A stretch of DNA of 64,000 bases from NCBI RefSeq assembly GCF_017654505.1, contig NC_054536.1:93425859-93489858 (forward strand), given 5' to 3'. A program made the position numbers and the translations under genes. The DNA is from Polyodon spathula. Taxonomy: Eukaryota > Chordata > Actinopteri > Acipenseriformes > Polyodontidae. This document shows positions 25,017 to 48,485 of the stretch, one piece after another (within the stretch, counting starts at the first letter, position 1; the number at the start of each line of letters is the position of its first letter). The notes beneath the pieces were generated by a model that was not told the DNA's origin, did no database searches, and worked only from the letters and a program-made list of their open reading frames with translations.

Positions 25017-25966
25017 CTAGTTTAAATGCTTCCGAACCTGCTCGAGGATCTTTTCTCCGAGTAGACTAGTTCCCTTGTTATTTAAGTGCAGTCCGTCCCG
25101 TCTATACAGATAGTCCTCGTTGTAGAATGTGGTCCAATGATCAAGATAGGTGAAGCCTTCCCGTGTGCACCACGTCTTCAGCCATGCGTTTTGATTAATT
25201 ATTTCCAGCTGTCCATATGGTCCTTTGCAAGGTGCGGGTAGTATACCAGAAAATACCACAGTTTTGGTTTTCTCTTTTAATTTCCTTCCTAGCTCTCTGA
25301 ATTTGTTTTGCAGGGATTTTGGTCTGTCTCTTCCAATGTTGTTTGTACCGATGTGGACGACTACTACCGGGTCGTCTCCTGTTCATTCTAGGAGCCTGTC
25401 CACGTTCTCAGTGATGTGCTTGACCGAGGCTCCCGGAAGGCAGCACACTGTTGTAGTAAGGGGGTCCAAACTGCGAATTGAACTTGCTGTGTTTCTCAAT
25501 ATGGAGTCCCCAACAATCATGACCTCCCTTCTTTTTGCTGACTGGTCACCACTGTCAATAGGATCCTGGATGTTGTTCCTTTCATTCTCTTGTTGTTGGT
25601 TTTGCTCATCAAAATTCTGAAGTGACTCAAATTTGTTGGTTGTTTTGATTTCTGGTGGTTGTGTCTGACGAAGTTTCTTTTTTTTTCCCTGCTTCTGCCT
25701 ACCTGAACCCAGCTGTTCTGACCTTCTATCTCCCTGGTGGCTTTCAGTCTGTTAGGGGTGATGCAGACTTCCATGAATTGTGGGTGTGCCAGTTCCTCAA
25801 GATCCTGTTGCTGTCTCACTTCTTCCAGCTCCATTTCTAGCATACTTACTAGTTTATGCAAATCCTGGATCGCGCGGCACTTTACGCACACTTGGTTTAG
25901 CTCCGCTGGGTTTTCTCGGATTTCCCACATCAAGCAGGTGTCACAGATTACTGGCTTGAAGACCAT
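25017..25966 (-). pseudogene. CR1 LINE ORF1 with zinc-ribbon-like/coiled N-terminus and SGNH esterase-like domain
   Basis: The N-terminal part (25966-25517) has Cys pairs (CDTC, CVKC) followed by a Leu/Glu/Gln-rich helix (LVSMLEMELEEVRQQQDLEE). Downstream, across frame changes, come DSILRNTA (catalytic-Ser block), VVVHIGTNNIGRD (Gly/Asn block) and YRRDGLHLNNKG (Asp-x-x-His block). That is the order of an SGNH/GDSL hydrolase, and an esterase domain is known in CR1 ORF1 proteins. An in-frame TGA at 25383-25385 probably came from CpG decay of CGA. The catalytic residues are readable, but the frame is not continuous. Confidence 0.75.
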
Positions 25967-26009
25967 GTTGAGGTTTTTTTTTTTTGAAGTTTAGTTTCTT
26001 CTGCAGCCG

Positions 26010-26370
26010 TCAACCTGCTTTCAAACTGCTTCGAAACTGCTCTGTACTTTTCCACGCCTGTACTTCTCCCACGCTGTCGCTGGGAAGACTGCCTCGTTTA
26101 ACTGTGTTGTCCTGCTGTGCTGTTGGCTCCTTCCCTCGCCCGTGTCTCAGAACGGCGCTGAATTTGAATCAGCTGCTCCGAGTTTCAGCTTGTTTGTTAT
26201 CAGAAAAACACACGCGGCTGTTTGACTTTGAGCTGCTGCTGTGTTTCCCCAATGTCCTCTGTTTTCTGATTAAAGCAATTCAAGATGCAATTTCTCCTTT
26301 CTGCTTCGAAACTGCTCTGCACTTTTCCACGCCTGTACTTCTCCCACTCGCTGTCGCTTCCAGACTTGGG
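26010..26370 (-). repeat. Direct repeats in the CR1 5' UTR
   Basis: The block CTGCTTCGAAACTGCTCTG, then ACTTTTCCACGCCTGTACTT and CTCCCAC, occurs at about 26028-26080 and 26303-26350, about 275 bp apart. Duplicated 5' UTR or promoter monomers are common in LINEs. Confidence 0.75.
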
Positions 26371-26594
26371 TGAATGAACTGAAGCATTGGCTCTGTACAG
26401 TGACAAAGACCAACCCCACCTTCTTCCCTACAATGACTGGCTGCCAGTGTCACAGACTGCAGAGGGAGGCGTGGTTAAAATGAGAGACACTTCAAACATT
26501 TTGTTTGCAATGAATACTGCCTGACACTATTTTCCAGTGCAAATAAGGGTAAAGAAAAAATAGTTTTAATACTAATATTAAGAAGAAGACCATT

Positions 26595-27359
26595 TGGAGA
26601 GGTTGGTGGGCTGAGTCAGGTGATGGTTGTGAGACCGGCAAAAATACTCAGGAGGCTTGTATGGTTTCCCCGCAGCAGGGTTTTTATTTGTCTGGCCGAA
26701 GGTGGCCACTGACCAATATTCCAACAACAAAAGGGAAAAATGAACAACGAAAAGAATAAAAAAAAAAATTGTCAAAATAAGTCCCCACCAGTATCAACAA
26801 TGACAAAGGAGGAGACAAAAATAAAAAGGTAAAAATTAACAAAAGTCCCGCACACACACTAAAGCAATAATTATAAATGAAGAACAATATTTCCACTGGC
26901 GCTCCTGCGCTGGCCTCTAGGGGGCTCCCGGTCCTGGGCAGGTTTTAGTGCCGTGCTTCCGGTCGTTCTTCCGGGTAGTAGACTGGATAGCCGCCTCTGG
27001 TCTCTGTGAACACAACACCTTTTTGACAAGCAAATAAATTACACAGCGCGTCTCCTTTTACTGTTAACCCCAGGACTGACAGAGCGAGCGCAGGTCGTAC
27101 CATCCCTTAAATACTGCCCGACCCCGCCCTTGGCCTCGGCCCCAGTCGCAGCTGTACCCAATCGGCGTACATAGAAACCCTGACTGGGGTACGTGGCGCG
27201 GCAGCCGCGGACTTCCGGGTTCGGACGGGGCGGGTGATCTTTCTGGAGTTCCCGGGCTGCTCGATCTTTGCCTTTCCGCCGGTCTCGACCCGTTTTGCGC
27301 AACTCCACCAGCGATCGGGAGGATCGACCACAGCTCCGACCCGTTGCACCCCCGTCACA
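26595..27359 (-). mobile_element. Solo LTR (765 bp) with perfect 5-bp target duplication
   Basis: Read on the minus strand, the element starts TGTGACGGGGGTGCAACGGG and ends CCTCTCCA, the TG...CA ends of an LTR. CCATT flanks it on both sides (26590-26594 and 27360-27364), a perfect 5-bp target duplication. The 5' half is GC-rich with a TATTTAAG box (about 27115), and AATAAAAA lies near the 3' end (about 26690). No internal retroviral-type genes are adjacent, so this is a solo LTR left by recombination, probably of a Gypsy-type retrotransposon. Confidence 0.85.
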
Positions 27360-27507
27360 CCATTATTCATGCATATCCAAATATGAATTTGTATTCATGA
27401 ACACCTCTAATATATTTATACACCCCTAAAATATATATATGGGCATTGTACAGCTGCCACGTGTATCTGGCTACTGGAACACTGCAACGCTCTATGATGA
27501 TATTTAT

Positions 27508-28080
27508 AATCAGTTCTATGATGGTCACTGGGCTCGTTTTTATGAGCCAAGACCGTTTCAAGGCCCTGCTGGCAATGCTTCACGTTGTCCATCCTGAATC
27601 TGAAGACAATAGCAACCGTCTCTGAAAGCTACACTACTTGATGGACCATATCAAGCAAACATGCCAAGCCCTGTACCAACCAAAACAAAATCTGACTGTT
27701 GAAGAACACATGATAAAGTCCAAGGGCCACTGGAATGCATCAGTACATCAAAGACAAACCCACACACTGGGGATTCAAACTGTGGGTCTTTGCTTTTTCA
27801 GAGGCAGGCACACTGTGGACTTTAATGACTACACTGGCAACAAGGATGGTCATGTGTTTGACCTTTTCAAAAAGGCTGTTAAAACTAATCAGGTCTTTTG
27901 AAAACCAAGGGTACTGTATAAGGTTTGATAATTTCTTATATTAGGTCACAGTTTTGCTAAATTCCAGAGACTGCTCGCACCAGTAGCTCTAAAGATAAGA
28001 AGAGGCCCACATCTAAAGGTCTGGCCAATTTCATGTATGAATTATGCATTCCAATAACAAGCCTGCTCAGTTCTCTTAGT
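27508..28080 (+). pseudogene. piggyBac transposase relic, copy 2
   Basis: Same element as copy 1 at 18895-19500. It keeps DHIKQTCQALYQPKQNLTVE and EHMIKSKG, and after a small indel YTGNKDGHVFDLFKKAV and ENQGYCIRFDNFLY, the block that precedes the second catalytic Asp region in piggyBac. It carries a stop after CCATCCTGAATCTGAAG... (NRL*) and frameshifts. It lies 150 bp from the solo LTR. Confidence 0.8.
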
Positions 28081-28089
28081 TCAAAGAAT

Positions 28090-29640
28090 ATATACCCACA
28101 ATAGAACAGTAACATGCCAAGCAAATAGAGGGGAAACCACACTAACTCTGTTCTTCTATCTCTTAGGAGAGGCCAGAGGTAGCACAAGGCTTCCCTCATG
28201 TCTCTGTTGGAAGGCAGCATTGCTTGCGCTCCTGAAAGGAGCAAATGATATTTCATTTGAAATTAGTATGTTTATAACAATTGTAACATTTACATGGTCT
28301 TCCTGTTGTAATTATTGATGCTTAGGGTAACTGACAGTTGTATGTGTTACAGGTCTCGGGCAGAGAGCCCATCAACAGAAGATAAAGTGTTTAATCTGTT
28401 AAAATAGGAAAAGTAAAGACAGGACTAAATCAATTGTTGCTTGCAGTCTCTCGGTTTTACTACTGAAAGTTTTAAAACATCAAACAATCCATCCCTTCAT
28501 TGAAGAAGTGCAGAGAAGAACAATAATAACCATGACAATAAAATAATAGCAATAGAACATAACCAATAACAAGCCTTTTGATATAGTCTTCATATTGGTA
28601 TTCAACCGCTATCTCAGCTGTAGTGTATTAAAATAAAACATGACAATCACAACAAAGAAGCATTCCACAATGGATAGTCTGTGTCATTTCTATAGTTATG
28701 CATTCTCCATATACATGTTATATAACTAGCATCACTATTTTAACACGTTCAGACTACTTTGGCCCCCAGTTCAGGCACGTTACGAATACTTTGTTGAGCA
28801 GAAATACTATCAAGGAGAGAACAGCGAATGTAAAAATCCACTGCTAAGATAGGGCCGGTTGTTTTTAACTTCGGCTGCTGATGTTGCTGTACCTATATGG
28901 AATGAATGTGAGAATACAATTGGGGTGGAAGAACAGCTTTAGAATGAGTCAGAAGATTGTGAATGTGTACAGGGCGAGTGCTTTTAATAGATGCGCCACT
29001 CGGGAGACCACTGAGTTTTTAATGTTTATTTACCTTAGCAATGGTAACACAAGTTTTTTTTTTGAAGTCACATGCATCATGTGACCATAATTGGCATGCT
29101 GTGCATTGAGACCACAAACACCACTTTCTTTTTTAAATTCTTTCCCTGGTCTTCATAACGTACTTTGCATACAAAGCATAGTTGCTTGAACCTGGTAAAA
29201 AAAAAAAAAAAAATAAAAAAAAAAAAAGATAAATTAGGGTCAATTATGGATTTCTCTTGTGTTTAGTGTAACAGACAATTACTTTGAATGCAAATTAAAT
29301 AAAGGCACAGTTAAGGACAAATATTCATATTTTGGCATGAAATTTGAGTGATAATAGTTTGATTTTCTGATGTAAAGCTAAAGAAAAGTATGCTTTGTTG
29401 CAATTTGTCTCTGTATGAAAATTAAACAATGTTGATTTCGATCACCTAAGCAGAAAGAACCTTGTGACCTGACACATAATTGACTTTATTAGGGGTTAGG
29501 TAGGAAGGACACTGATCAGTAAGACATGGATTGTGGCAATTTTGTTACTCCAGCATCATCAATTGAGAAATCAACCTAATTGCTAGCTACCCTAAGCATC
29601 AATAATTACAATAGGAAGACCATGCAAATGTTACAACTGT
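28090..29640. other. Intergenic DNA, nothing recognised
   Basis: Only A-rich runs (29197-29228) and short non-coding-like ORFs. Confidence 0.5.
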
Positions 29641-29649
29641 CAAACTTAC

Positions 29650-30000
29650 CAATGTCAAATGAAAGATCCTTTGCTTTTTGAAGGATAGCAAGCAATTGTA
29701 AAGCAACAGCACAGTTATTAGCTTTATTAATCGTTCTTTGAACAGTGGCATCCTCTCTGATTTGTACACGTTTTTACTCTTGGCAGATTCTCGAATAGTA
29801 ACTGAAATGTCCTGGACAAAGTTTCATGGGTCTGCCACAAGACATACTTCCTGGCCCACCTCTTGCAGAACAAGATCCAGTGAATGGTTATTACAGTGTA
29901 CAATTAGTAATTCCAAGCATATTTCTTTAAGTCGAGCTTGCCAACTGAGAACCGACCCGCCATGCTGCTACTCAAAGCAGTAACCCTGTAGACGTTTGAG
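29650..30000 (-). pseudogene. hAT-superfamily transposase relic (DUF4371/ZMYM-like region)
   Basis: The minus strand reads VHCNNHSLDLVLQEVGQEVC, then NFVQDISVTIRESAKSKNVY with one stop between the blocks. The pattern HCxxHxLxLVLQ and NFVQDISxxIRES is typical of fish hAT-like transposases and derived zinc-finger MYM-type proteins. The surrounding 30000-30340 may belong to the same relic but is too decayed to assign. Confidence 0.65.
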
Positions 30001-30359
30001 AGGCAGATTTAAATATACTTTTAATACACACAAATAAAGTTTCTGCAGTAGTGCCTGACGCATTGTAAAATGATTTTGCACTTTTAGGCTTTTGTCTGCA
30101 AACTGCAGGTTACTGAAAACTGCTTGCATGAGCTTATATCAGTTGTTCCATCTGCAGTCAGTCCAAAACTACCTCTCGCTGAATTGTATAAGCAAAGTTT
30201 TCAGGATGGTGTCCTTTATCCAGTTGTCTCATCAGTATAGCCATTACCTTTCACTGAGTTCAGTGTCTGTCCACTCTAGCAGTAGTTGTCAGAGGACTCC
30301 ATCACGATTTCCCTGGCTTCTATGCATTCCTTTCAATTCTTGAAGCATTTTCTTCTTTG

Positions 30360-31400
30360 GCAACAAATTCGGACACAAGCACATTAATGGATATACAGCC
30401 CACCCTATCAATTGATTTTTACGGCTTCTGTGTGAAAATGTGATCTTTCATGTTTAAACATTGCTGATGCTTTCCATCAGTTCGAAAAACCACCCTGAAC
30501 AAAAGTAAATGAGTGCCTTACACCTTCACTGATCAGTTTTTTCCCCCGTTGCTTTTAAACATGTTAAGCAAAGAACACATTTTAAAACCGGATATTAAAC
30601 AGAACAACATGTTTCCAGACAACTTGCTTTTAGGACGTTGTTTTGTTTCAAACGTTGAACATGTGTGCTAAAAAGAGGAGCTGGGGTAATTGAATGTACA
30701 ACAAAAGAATATTATAATTTCCTGGTCAAATATGGATCAGCTATGACTGAATAATTTGACATTAATGTTAATTGAGTGTGGTGGTAGTAGAACAGTAAAG
30801 GAAAGGAATTTAATATGCAAAGAGGGGCCCCCAAAACAAGAAGAGCCCCAGGACCTCATTAAAGTTAATCCGGCCTTGCGTACATTAGGTTAAAGAAAGT
30901 GTCCATGCCTTACTCCCCTCAGGTTACACCTGCTCTTCCTAGGTCAGCAGTGTCTTCAGAGTCATTGGCTGAAAGCTGGTAAGTCAACAGGGGAAGCAGC
31001 TGCTGATTGGTTCATGAAAGAAAACACTGAACAGTCAATTTCACCCTGACCAAGGAAGTGCAGCACTATCTAAAGAAAGCATGGTGTTTGCCTAGTATAA
31101 AAGTTTTAAAATGAAATCCATGTTTTCTGTAACATCTTTCAAAACTGCACATGAGAAACCTGGAGCAATAGAAAAGCAGGACAGGGAAGACTCAGGGGAT
31201 TATTTAGTTTCTTTAATGCAAATACATTTTGTACGAAATACGACAAAAAAGTGACATGCATACACAAGTGATAATTCAGCGCTGTTGTATTTCAGTGTCT
31301 TCAATTGAAACGGTCCACAGAATGTCACAGACATTCCCTCCAGATTCCACCACTTTCTGATAATGTTGAATTAGGAATCGTCTTCTGTGCTAATAGCTCA
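30360..31400. other. DNA 3' of the aminotransferase gene
   Basis: No gene recognised. The 3' UTR and polyadenylation site of the minus-strand gene should lie here; AATAAA-like minus-strand candidates exist but I cannot choose among them. Confidence 0.4.
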
Positions 31401-31406
31401 TCCTTT

Positions 31407-43324
<11,918 letters not shown>

Positions 43325-43384
43325 CACTGGACACTGATAGAAAAGGGATAAATCTGTTTCAATCTCCTTAGTTTTCTATATTAT

Positions 43385-43610
43385 ACAACAGCAGCACCAT
43401 TCAGACAGACCCTGTCACTCTCAGTCTCCCTAGTTTTCTGTATTATATTGCATCTCTCTCACCTTGTTCTTCAGCAAACTTTGAGCTGTTTTTTTTTGTC
43501 TTTCCTTGTGAGCTCCTATACTTCATTAAATATAAGCCTACAATAACACGACACCTAACTCAATTCTTTTAATTTTTACTGTAATATTTCACACTCTGTT
43601 AAAATGTTAC
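43385..43610. repeat. Local duplication block A (partner 45846-46075)
   Basis: Shared text includes CATTCAGACAGACCCTGT, TATACTTCATTAAATATAAG, ACACGACACCTAACTCAATT and AATATTTCACACTCTGTTAA. Direct orientation, about 2.45 kb apart, high identity. Confidence 0.88.
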
Positions 43611-43784
43611 ATAGTGACTTAATCCACACAAGCTTGTCATCACACTTTAAATTCCTGTTGCAAACATAAAATAAAGACTGTGAAGTTAATTATAACATAA
43701 AGACTGGAAGTATACTGTAGCAACTCTACCAGTTACCAATAATTATTACATTATTACCAGTACAAACCCCACTGCCGATAAGGG

Positions 43785-45005
43785 AAGCATTGTAAAGCAA
43801 TGAGAGGTAAGGTAAAGCATAAGGAAGCATTGTAAAGCAATGAGAGGAATGGTAAAGCATAGGGAAACATTAAAAAGCAATGAGAGGTAAGGTAAAGCAT
43901 AGGGAAGCATTGTAAAGCAAAGAGGAATGGTAAAGCATAGGGAAACATTATAAAGCAATGAGAGGTAAGGTAAAGCATAGGGAAGCATTGTAAAGCAATG
44001 AGAGGTAAGGTAAAGCATAAGGAAGCATTGTAAAGCAGAGAGGAATGGTAAAGCATAGGGAAACATTAAAAAGCAATGAGAGGTAAGGTAAAGCATAGGG
44101 AAGCATTGTAAAGCAGAGAGGAATGGTAAAGCATAGGGAAACATTATAAAGCACAATGAGAGGTAAGGTAAAGCATAGGGAAGCATTGTAAAGCACAGAG
44201 AGGAATGGTAAAGCATAGGGAAGCATTGTAAAGCACAGAGAGGTCTGGTAAAGCATAGGGAAGCATTGTAAAGCACAGAGAGGTCTGGTAAAGCATAGGG
44301 AAGCATTGTAAAGCACAGAGAGGTAAGGTAAAGCATAGGGAAGCATTGTAAAGCAGAGAGGAATGGTAAAGCATAGGGAAACATTGTAAAGCACAGAGAG
44401 GTCTGGTAAAGCATAGGGAAGCATTGTAAAGCACAGAGAGGTCTGGTAAAGCATAGGGAAGCATTGTAAAGCAGAGAGGTATGGTAAAGCATAGGGAAGC
44501 ATTGTAAAGCACAGAGAGGTAAGGTAAAGCATAGGGAAGCATTGTAAAGCACAGAGAGGTAAGGTAAAGCATAGGGAAGCATTATAAAGCAATGAGAGGT
44601 AAGGTAAAGCATAGGGAAGCATTGTAAAGCAATGAGAGGTAAGGTAAAGCATAGGGAAGCATTGTAAAGCAGAGAGGTATGGTAAAGCACAGGGAAGCAT
44701 TGTAAAGTACAGAGAGGAATGGTAAAGCATAGGGAAGCATTATAAAGCAGAGAGGAATGGTAAAGCATAGGGAAACATTATAAAGCAATGAGAGGTAAGG
44801 TAAAGCATAGGGAAGCATTGTAAAGCACAGAGGTCTGGTAAAGCATAGGGAAGCATTGTAAAGCACAGAGGTCTGGTAAAGCATAGGGAAGCATTGTAAA
44901 GCACAGAGAGGTCTGGTAAAGCATAGGGAAACATTATAAAGCAATGAGAGGTAAGGTAAAGCATAGGGAAGCATTGTAAAGCACAGAGAGGTATGGTAAA
45001 GCATA
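43785..45005. repeat. ~40-bp GTAAAGC minisatellite, ~29 copies
   Basis: The unit is GGTAAAGCATAGGGAAGCAT plus TGTAAAGCACAGAGAGGTAT, with 38-42 bp variants (AATGAGAGG, CAGAGGTC). The minus-strand open frame of 340 codons is an artefact. The array lies just upstream of the aminotransferase gene. Confidence 0.95.
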
Positions 45006-45035
45006 TTTAAAAAATAAAAAAACATGACAAACTAA

Positions 45036-45110
45036 TGCATGATATAACCATGGGAGGGATGGGATGGTTCTCAGTGACTGGAGCGAGACGGACTGTGAGT
45101 GCTGTTCATG
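45036..45110. repeat. Local duplication block C (partner 46072-46150)
   Basis: ATAACCATGGGAGGGATGGG, then ATGGTTCTCAGTGACTGGAG and CGAGACGGACTGTGAGTG, recurs almost identically at 46072-46150. Confidence 0.9.
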
Positions 45111-45795
45111 AAACTACATCAAAGATATTCTATTACCCCAATATACTCAACCAAAGATATTCTATTACCCCAATACACTCAACCAAAGATATTCTATTAC
45201 CCCAATACACTCAACCAAAGATATTCTATTACCCCAATACACTCAACCAAAGATATTCTATTACCCCAATATACTCAACCAAAGATATTCTATTACCCCA
45301 ATACACTCAACCAAAGATATTCTATTACCCCAATATACTCAACCAAAGATATTCTATTACCCCAATATACTCAACCAAAGATATTCTATTACCCCAATAT
45401 ACTCAACCAAAGATATTCTATTACCCCAATACACTCAACCAAAGATATTCTATTACCCCAATATACTCAACCAAAGATATTCTATTACCCCAATATACTC
45501 AACCAAAGATATTCTATTACCCCAATACACTCAACCAAAGATATTCTATTACCCCAATATACTCAACCAAAGATATTCTATTACCCCAATATACTCAACC
45601 AAAGATATTCTATTACCCCAATACACTCAACCAAAGATACAGTATTCTATTACCCCAATACACTCAACCAGATATTCTATTACCCCAATATACTCAACCA
45701 GATATTCTATTACCCCAAGACACTCAGCCAAAGATATTCTATTACCCCAATACACTCAACCAAAGATATTCTATTACCCCAATACACTCAACCAA
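45108..45795. repeat. 32-bp minisatellite, ~21 copies
   Basis: The unit is CCAAAGATATTCTATTACCC plus CAATACACTCAA (TATACTCAA variant). The second C block at 46150-46187 holds only one or two degenerate units, so the array expanded in one copy. Confidence 0.95.
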
Positions 45796-45845
45796 CTATG
45801 TTCTTTACACAAGGAGTTCTCAACCTCAAATAATCATTGTTTATT

Positions 45846-46187
45846 ATTGCAGCAGCACCAGCAGTCATTCAGACAGACCCTGTGAGACTCAATCTCCTTG
45901 GTTTTCTTTATTATACTGCATCTCTCTCACCTTCTTCTTCAGTAAACTTTGAGCCGTTTTTTTTTTGTCTTTTCTTGTGAGCTCCTATACTTCATTAAAT
46001 ATAAGCCTACAACAACACGACACCTAACTCAATTCTTTTAATTTGTACTGTAATATTTCACACTCTGTTAATATAACCATGGGAGGGATGGGATGGTTCT
46101 CAGTGACTGGAGCGAGACGGACTGTGAGTGGTGTTCATGAAACTGCATCAAAAAAATTCTATTACCCCATTACACTCAACCAAAGAT
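45846..46187. repeat. Second copies of duplication blocks A and C, directly joined
   Basis: Block A (to about 46072) runs straight into block C. In the first copy 1.4 kb containing the GTAAAGC array separates them. Confidence 0.85.
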
Positions 46188-46429
46188 GATTATATGGCCG
46201 TTATTTGTTCTCTTTTATTATTTCCCCCTCTATCTATTTAACCACGCACACTCTTATCTCACTCCATTCCTCACGGTCTTTTCCCTGAACCCACTTGTAT
46301 GCTCTTGCTTCCCCCGCCCTTAAACAGACACCCCCGCTCCCCCTCCCTTACACAGACACCCCCCCAACACATCTTTCATGCCAAACCTGCACCCCAATAT
46401 TCTACTACACACACCACACATTCACACAC

Positions 46430-47331
46430 ACACAGTACAACCCCTGCACGCATACACAGACGTTGCAACCCCTGCACGCACTGTGGCAAAGTGTCCGAGC
46501 ACAAGTGTTTAAAATGTATAGTTGTATTTAGGCACGAGGATTGCACAGCACTTCACGTGCAGGTAAAATGTAACAATATGTGAGCACGGAAAATTGCACT
46601 TCATTAATTCACGTGCAATTGTACTGAGACTCCAATTGAATGATTGATTAGCAATCGAGTCTCGGTACAGCTGCATAAAAGCAGCATGTTTTCACTCACT
46701 CGGGGTTGTGTGTTCAGGGCGAAAGAACGGGAGAGAGACGGAGAGAAAAAGGAAGCAATTGCTACATCGTGCTGGAGGACCAGCACAGTGCTTGTTTGGT
46801 TAGTGTTCGTGCCCCGTTTGTTAGTGTGTGTTTGTTTACTGTTCCTGCCCTGTTTGTTAGTGTCTGTTCGTTTTGTTTGTCTATTTATTTTGGCTCAAGT
46901 GCCGTGTTTTGTTTTGTTCAGCATCTTTATTTTCTGTTTGTTCACTTATTAAATGCTGAGCGCAAGCAAGGGCTCAGCTTCACCAAAACTGCACATCTCT
47001 GTCCTGTGTGTTATTGTTTCGGGTCTGACGTCACACACACAGACATTGCAACCCCTGCACGCATACACAAACATTGCAACCCCTGCACGCATACACAGAC
47101 ATTGCAACCCCTGCACACACACACACACTGTAACCCCTGCAAGCACACACAGACATTGTAACCCCTGCACACACACACACAAACACACACACACACACAC
47201 ACACTGCAACTCTTGCATGCACACACAGACATTGTAACCCCTGCACACACACAGACATTGTAACCCCTGTGCACACACACACACACACACACTGCAACTC
47301 ATGCACCCACAGACATTGTAACCCCTGCACG

Positions 47332-47428
<97 letters not shown>

Positions 47429-47463
47429 ACTCTTGCATGCACCCACAGACATTGTAACCCCTG

Positions 47464-47515
<52 letters not shown>

Positions 47516-47524
47516 TTGTAACCC

Positions 47525-47560
<36 letters not shown>

Positions 47561-47768
47561 GCAACTCTCGCACACACACACACACATTGTAACCCCTGCA
47601 CGCACACACACACACACTGTATTGTAACCCCTGCACGCACTGTCAGACATTTGTAACCCCTGCTGACGTGGTGTGTGTGTCGTTGGGACGTGCGTGTGTT
47701 GTAACGTTGGGACCTACGATGCATGTGTCTGTAACATTGTAAGCCCTGCATGCGCGCATTGCAACATG

Positions 47769-47814
<46 letters not shown>

Positions 47815-47960
47815 CACACACACACACATTGCAACCCCTGCACGCACATACACATCGCAACCCTGGTATGCATACACAGCCATTGCAGCCCCTGTACACA
47901 CACATTGCAACACCTGCATGCATACACAGACATTGCAACCCCTGCACTACACTATCCTAA
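46430..47960. repeat. (CA)n-rich minisatellite, split by an LTR
   Basis: Units CACAGACATTGTAACCCCTG plus CACGCA, with variable (CA)n runs, from about 46430-46481 and 47034-47960. Long Cys/Val ORFs on the minus strand are CA/GT artefacts. Confidence 0.9.
46482..47033 (+). mobile_element. Solo LTR inserted in the CA minisatellite
   Basis: It begins TGTGGCAAAGTGTCCGAG and ends GGGTCTGACGTCA(CA). Repeat units of the same minisatellite flank both sides (CGCAC left, CACAC right; one mismatch, ambiguous in CA-rich DNA). A CATAAAAGCAG box at about 46675 and ATTAAATGCTGAGC at about 46948 look like promoter and poly(A) region. No internal genes. Confidence 0.65.
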
Positions 47961-48099
47961 TCCTCCCCCCTCCCCCCAGGATCGCTACGTTATATACAGC
48001 GAGTGTGGCTATCGTGTAAGGACATCGAGAAAGGACACTAGTTGTTTCGGTCTGTTGTGGGAGGTTTCTGTGGTGTTATGTTATTTTATGAGTTAGTTA

Positions 48100-48418
48100 G
48101 TTGTGTCTTTTAAATGTTTATAATTCTTCATTTGCTTTTATATGTCTGCTGTGTCTTTTCATCTGCCATTTCTCTGTCGCTGTTCCTTACTTTTCTTTTT
48201 CTATTTTATATTTCCTGCTTACACAATTATCTGGTGATTCTGTAAATGTTACTTTATTTGTCTTATTTTCTGATTTTATGTTTGCCCAGGGACTGCCAAT
48301 GAAAACTAGCTCATAGCTAAATCTGGGGGCAATGTCTTATGACATGTCAAAAATGTTAAAAATTGTACATTGTCGCTGTCAAATAAATAAATAAATACAT
48401 AAATAAATAAATAAAATA
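48100..48418 (+). mobile_element. Probable LINE 3' end with (AAAT)n tail
   Basis: GGGACTGCCAATGAAAACTA, then GCTCATAGCTAAATCTGGGG and TGTACATTGTCGCTGTCAAA, then (TAAA)n. This resembles 3' UTRs of fish non-LTR elements. No coding part preserved. Confidence 0.5.
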
Positions 48419-48485
48419 TAACCAGGCGCCTATGCTTGTAGTTCCGAAGCTGGAGGATATGCTAATTTACACCTGTCTGCTTTGC

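Larger units (their letters stand above)
22098..26400 (-). mobile_element. Near full-length CR1-clade LINE
   Basis: On the minus strand the order is: GC-rich 5' UTR (about 26010-26400), ORF1 (25966 to 25017), endonuclease (about 24960 to 24263) and reverse transcriptase (ending 22169). A short 3' UTR ends in repeated octamers (TTATGTTC-like) at about 22098-22120. Terminal octamer repeats in place of poly(A) are a hallmark of CR1. Frameshifts separate the endonuclease from the RT, and ORF1 has an in-frame TGA, so this copy is inactive. The RT frame itself is intact over 534 codons, so the copy is fairly young. A 3' fragment of a relative is at 3216-3785. Confidence 0.88.

Noticed and set aside
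43746..45025. ORFs up to 340 codons, repeated LCFTMLPYALPYLS
   Set aside because: By-product of a ~40-bp array lacking stops in all minus frames.
45108..45795. A 32-bp direct repeat that could be taken for a CRISPR array
   Set aside because: The repeats abut without spacers and the genome is eukaryotic.
45035..45952. A 305-codon ORF with repeated QRYSITPIYSTKDILLPQYT
   Set aside because: Translation of the 32-bp minisatellite; other frames are open as well.
46949..47933. Cys/Val-rich ORFs on the minus strand
   Set aside because: Simple CA/GT repeats give alternating Cys and Val codons.
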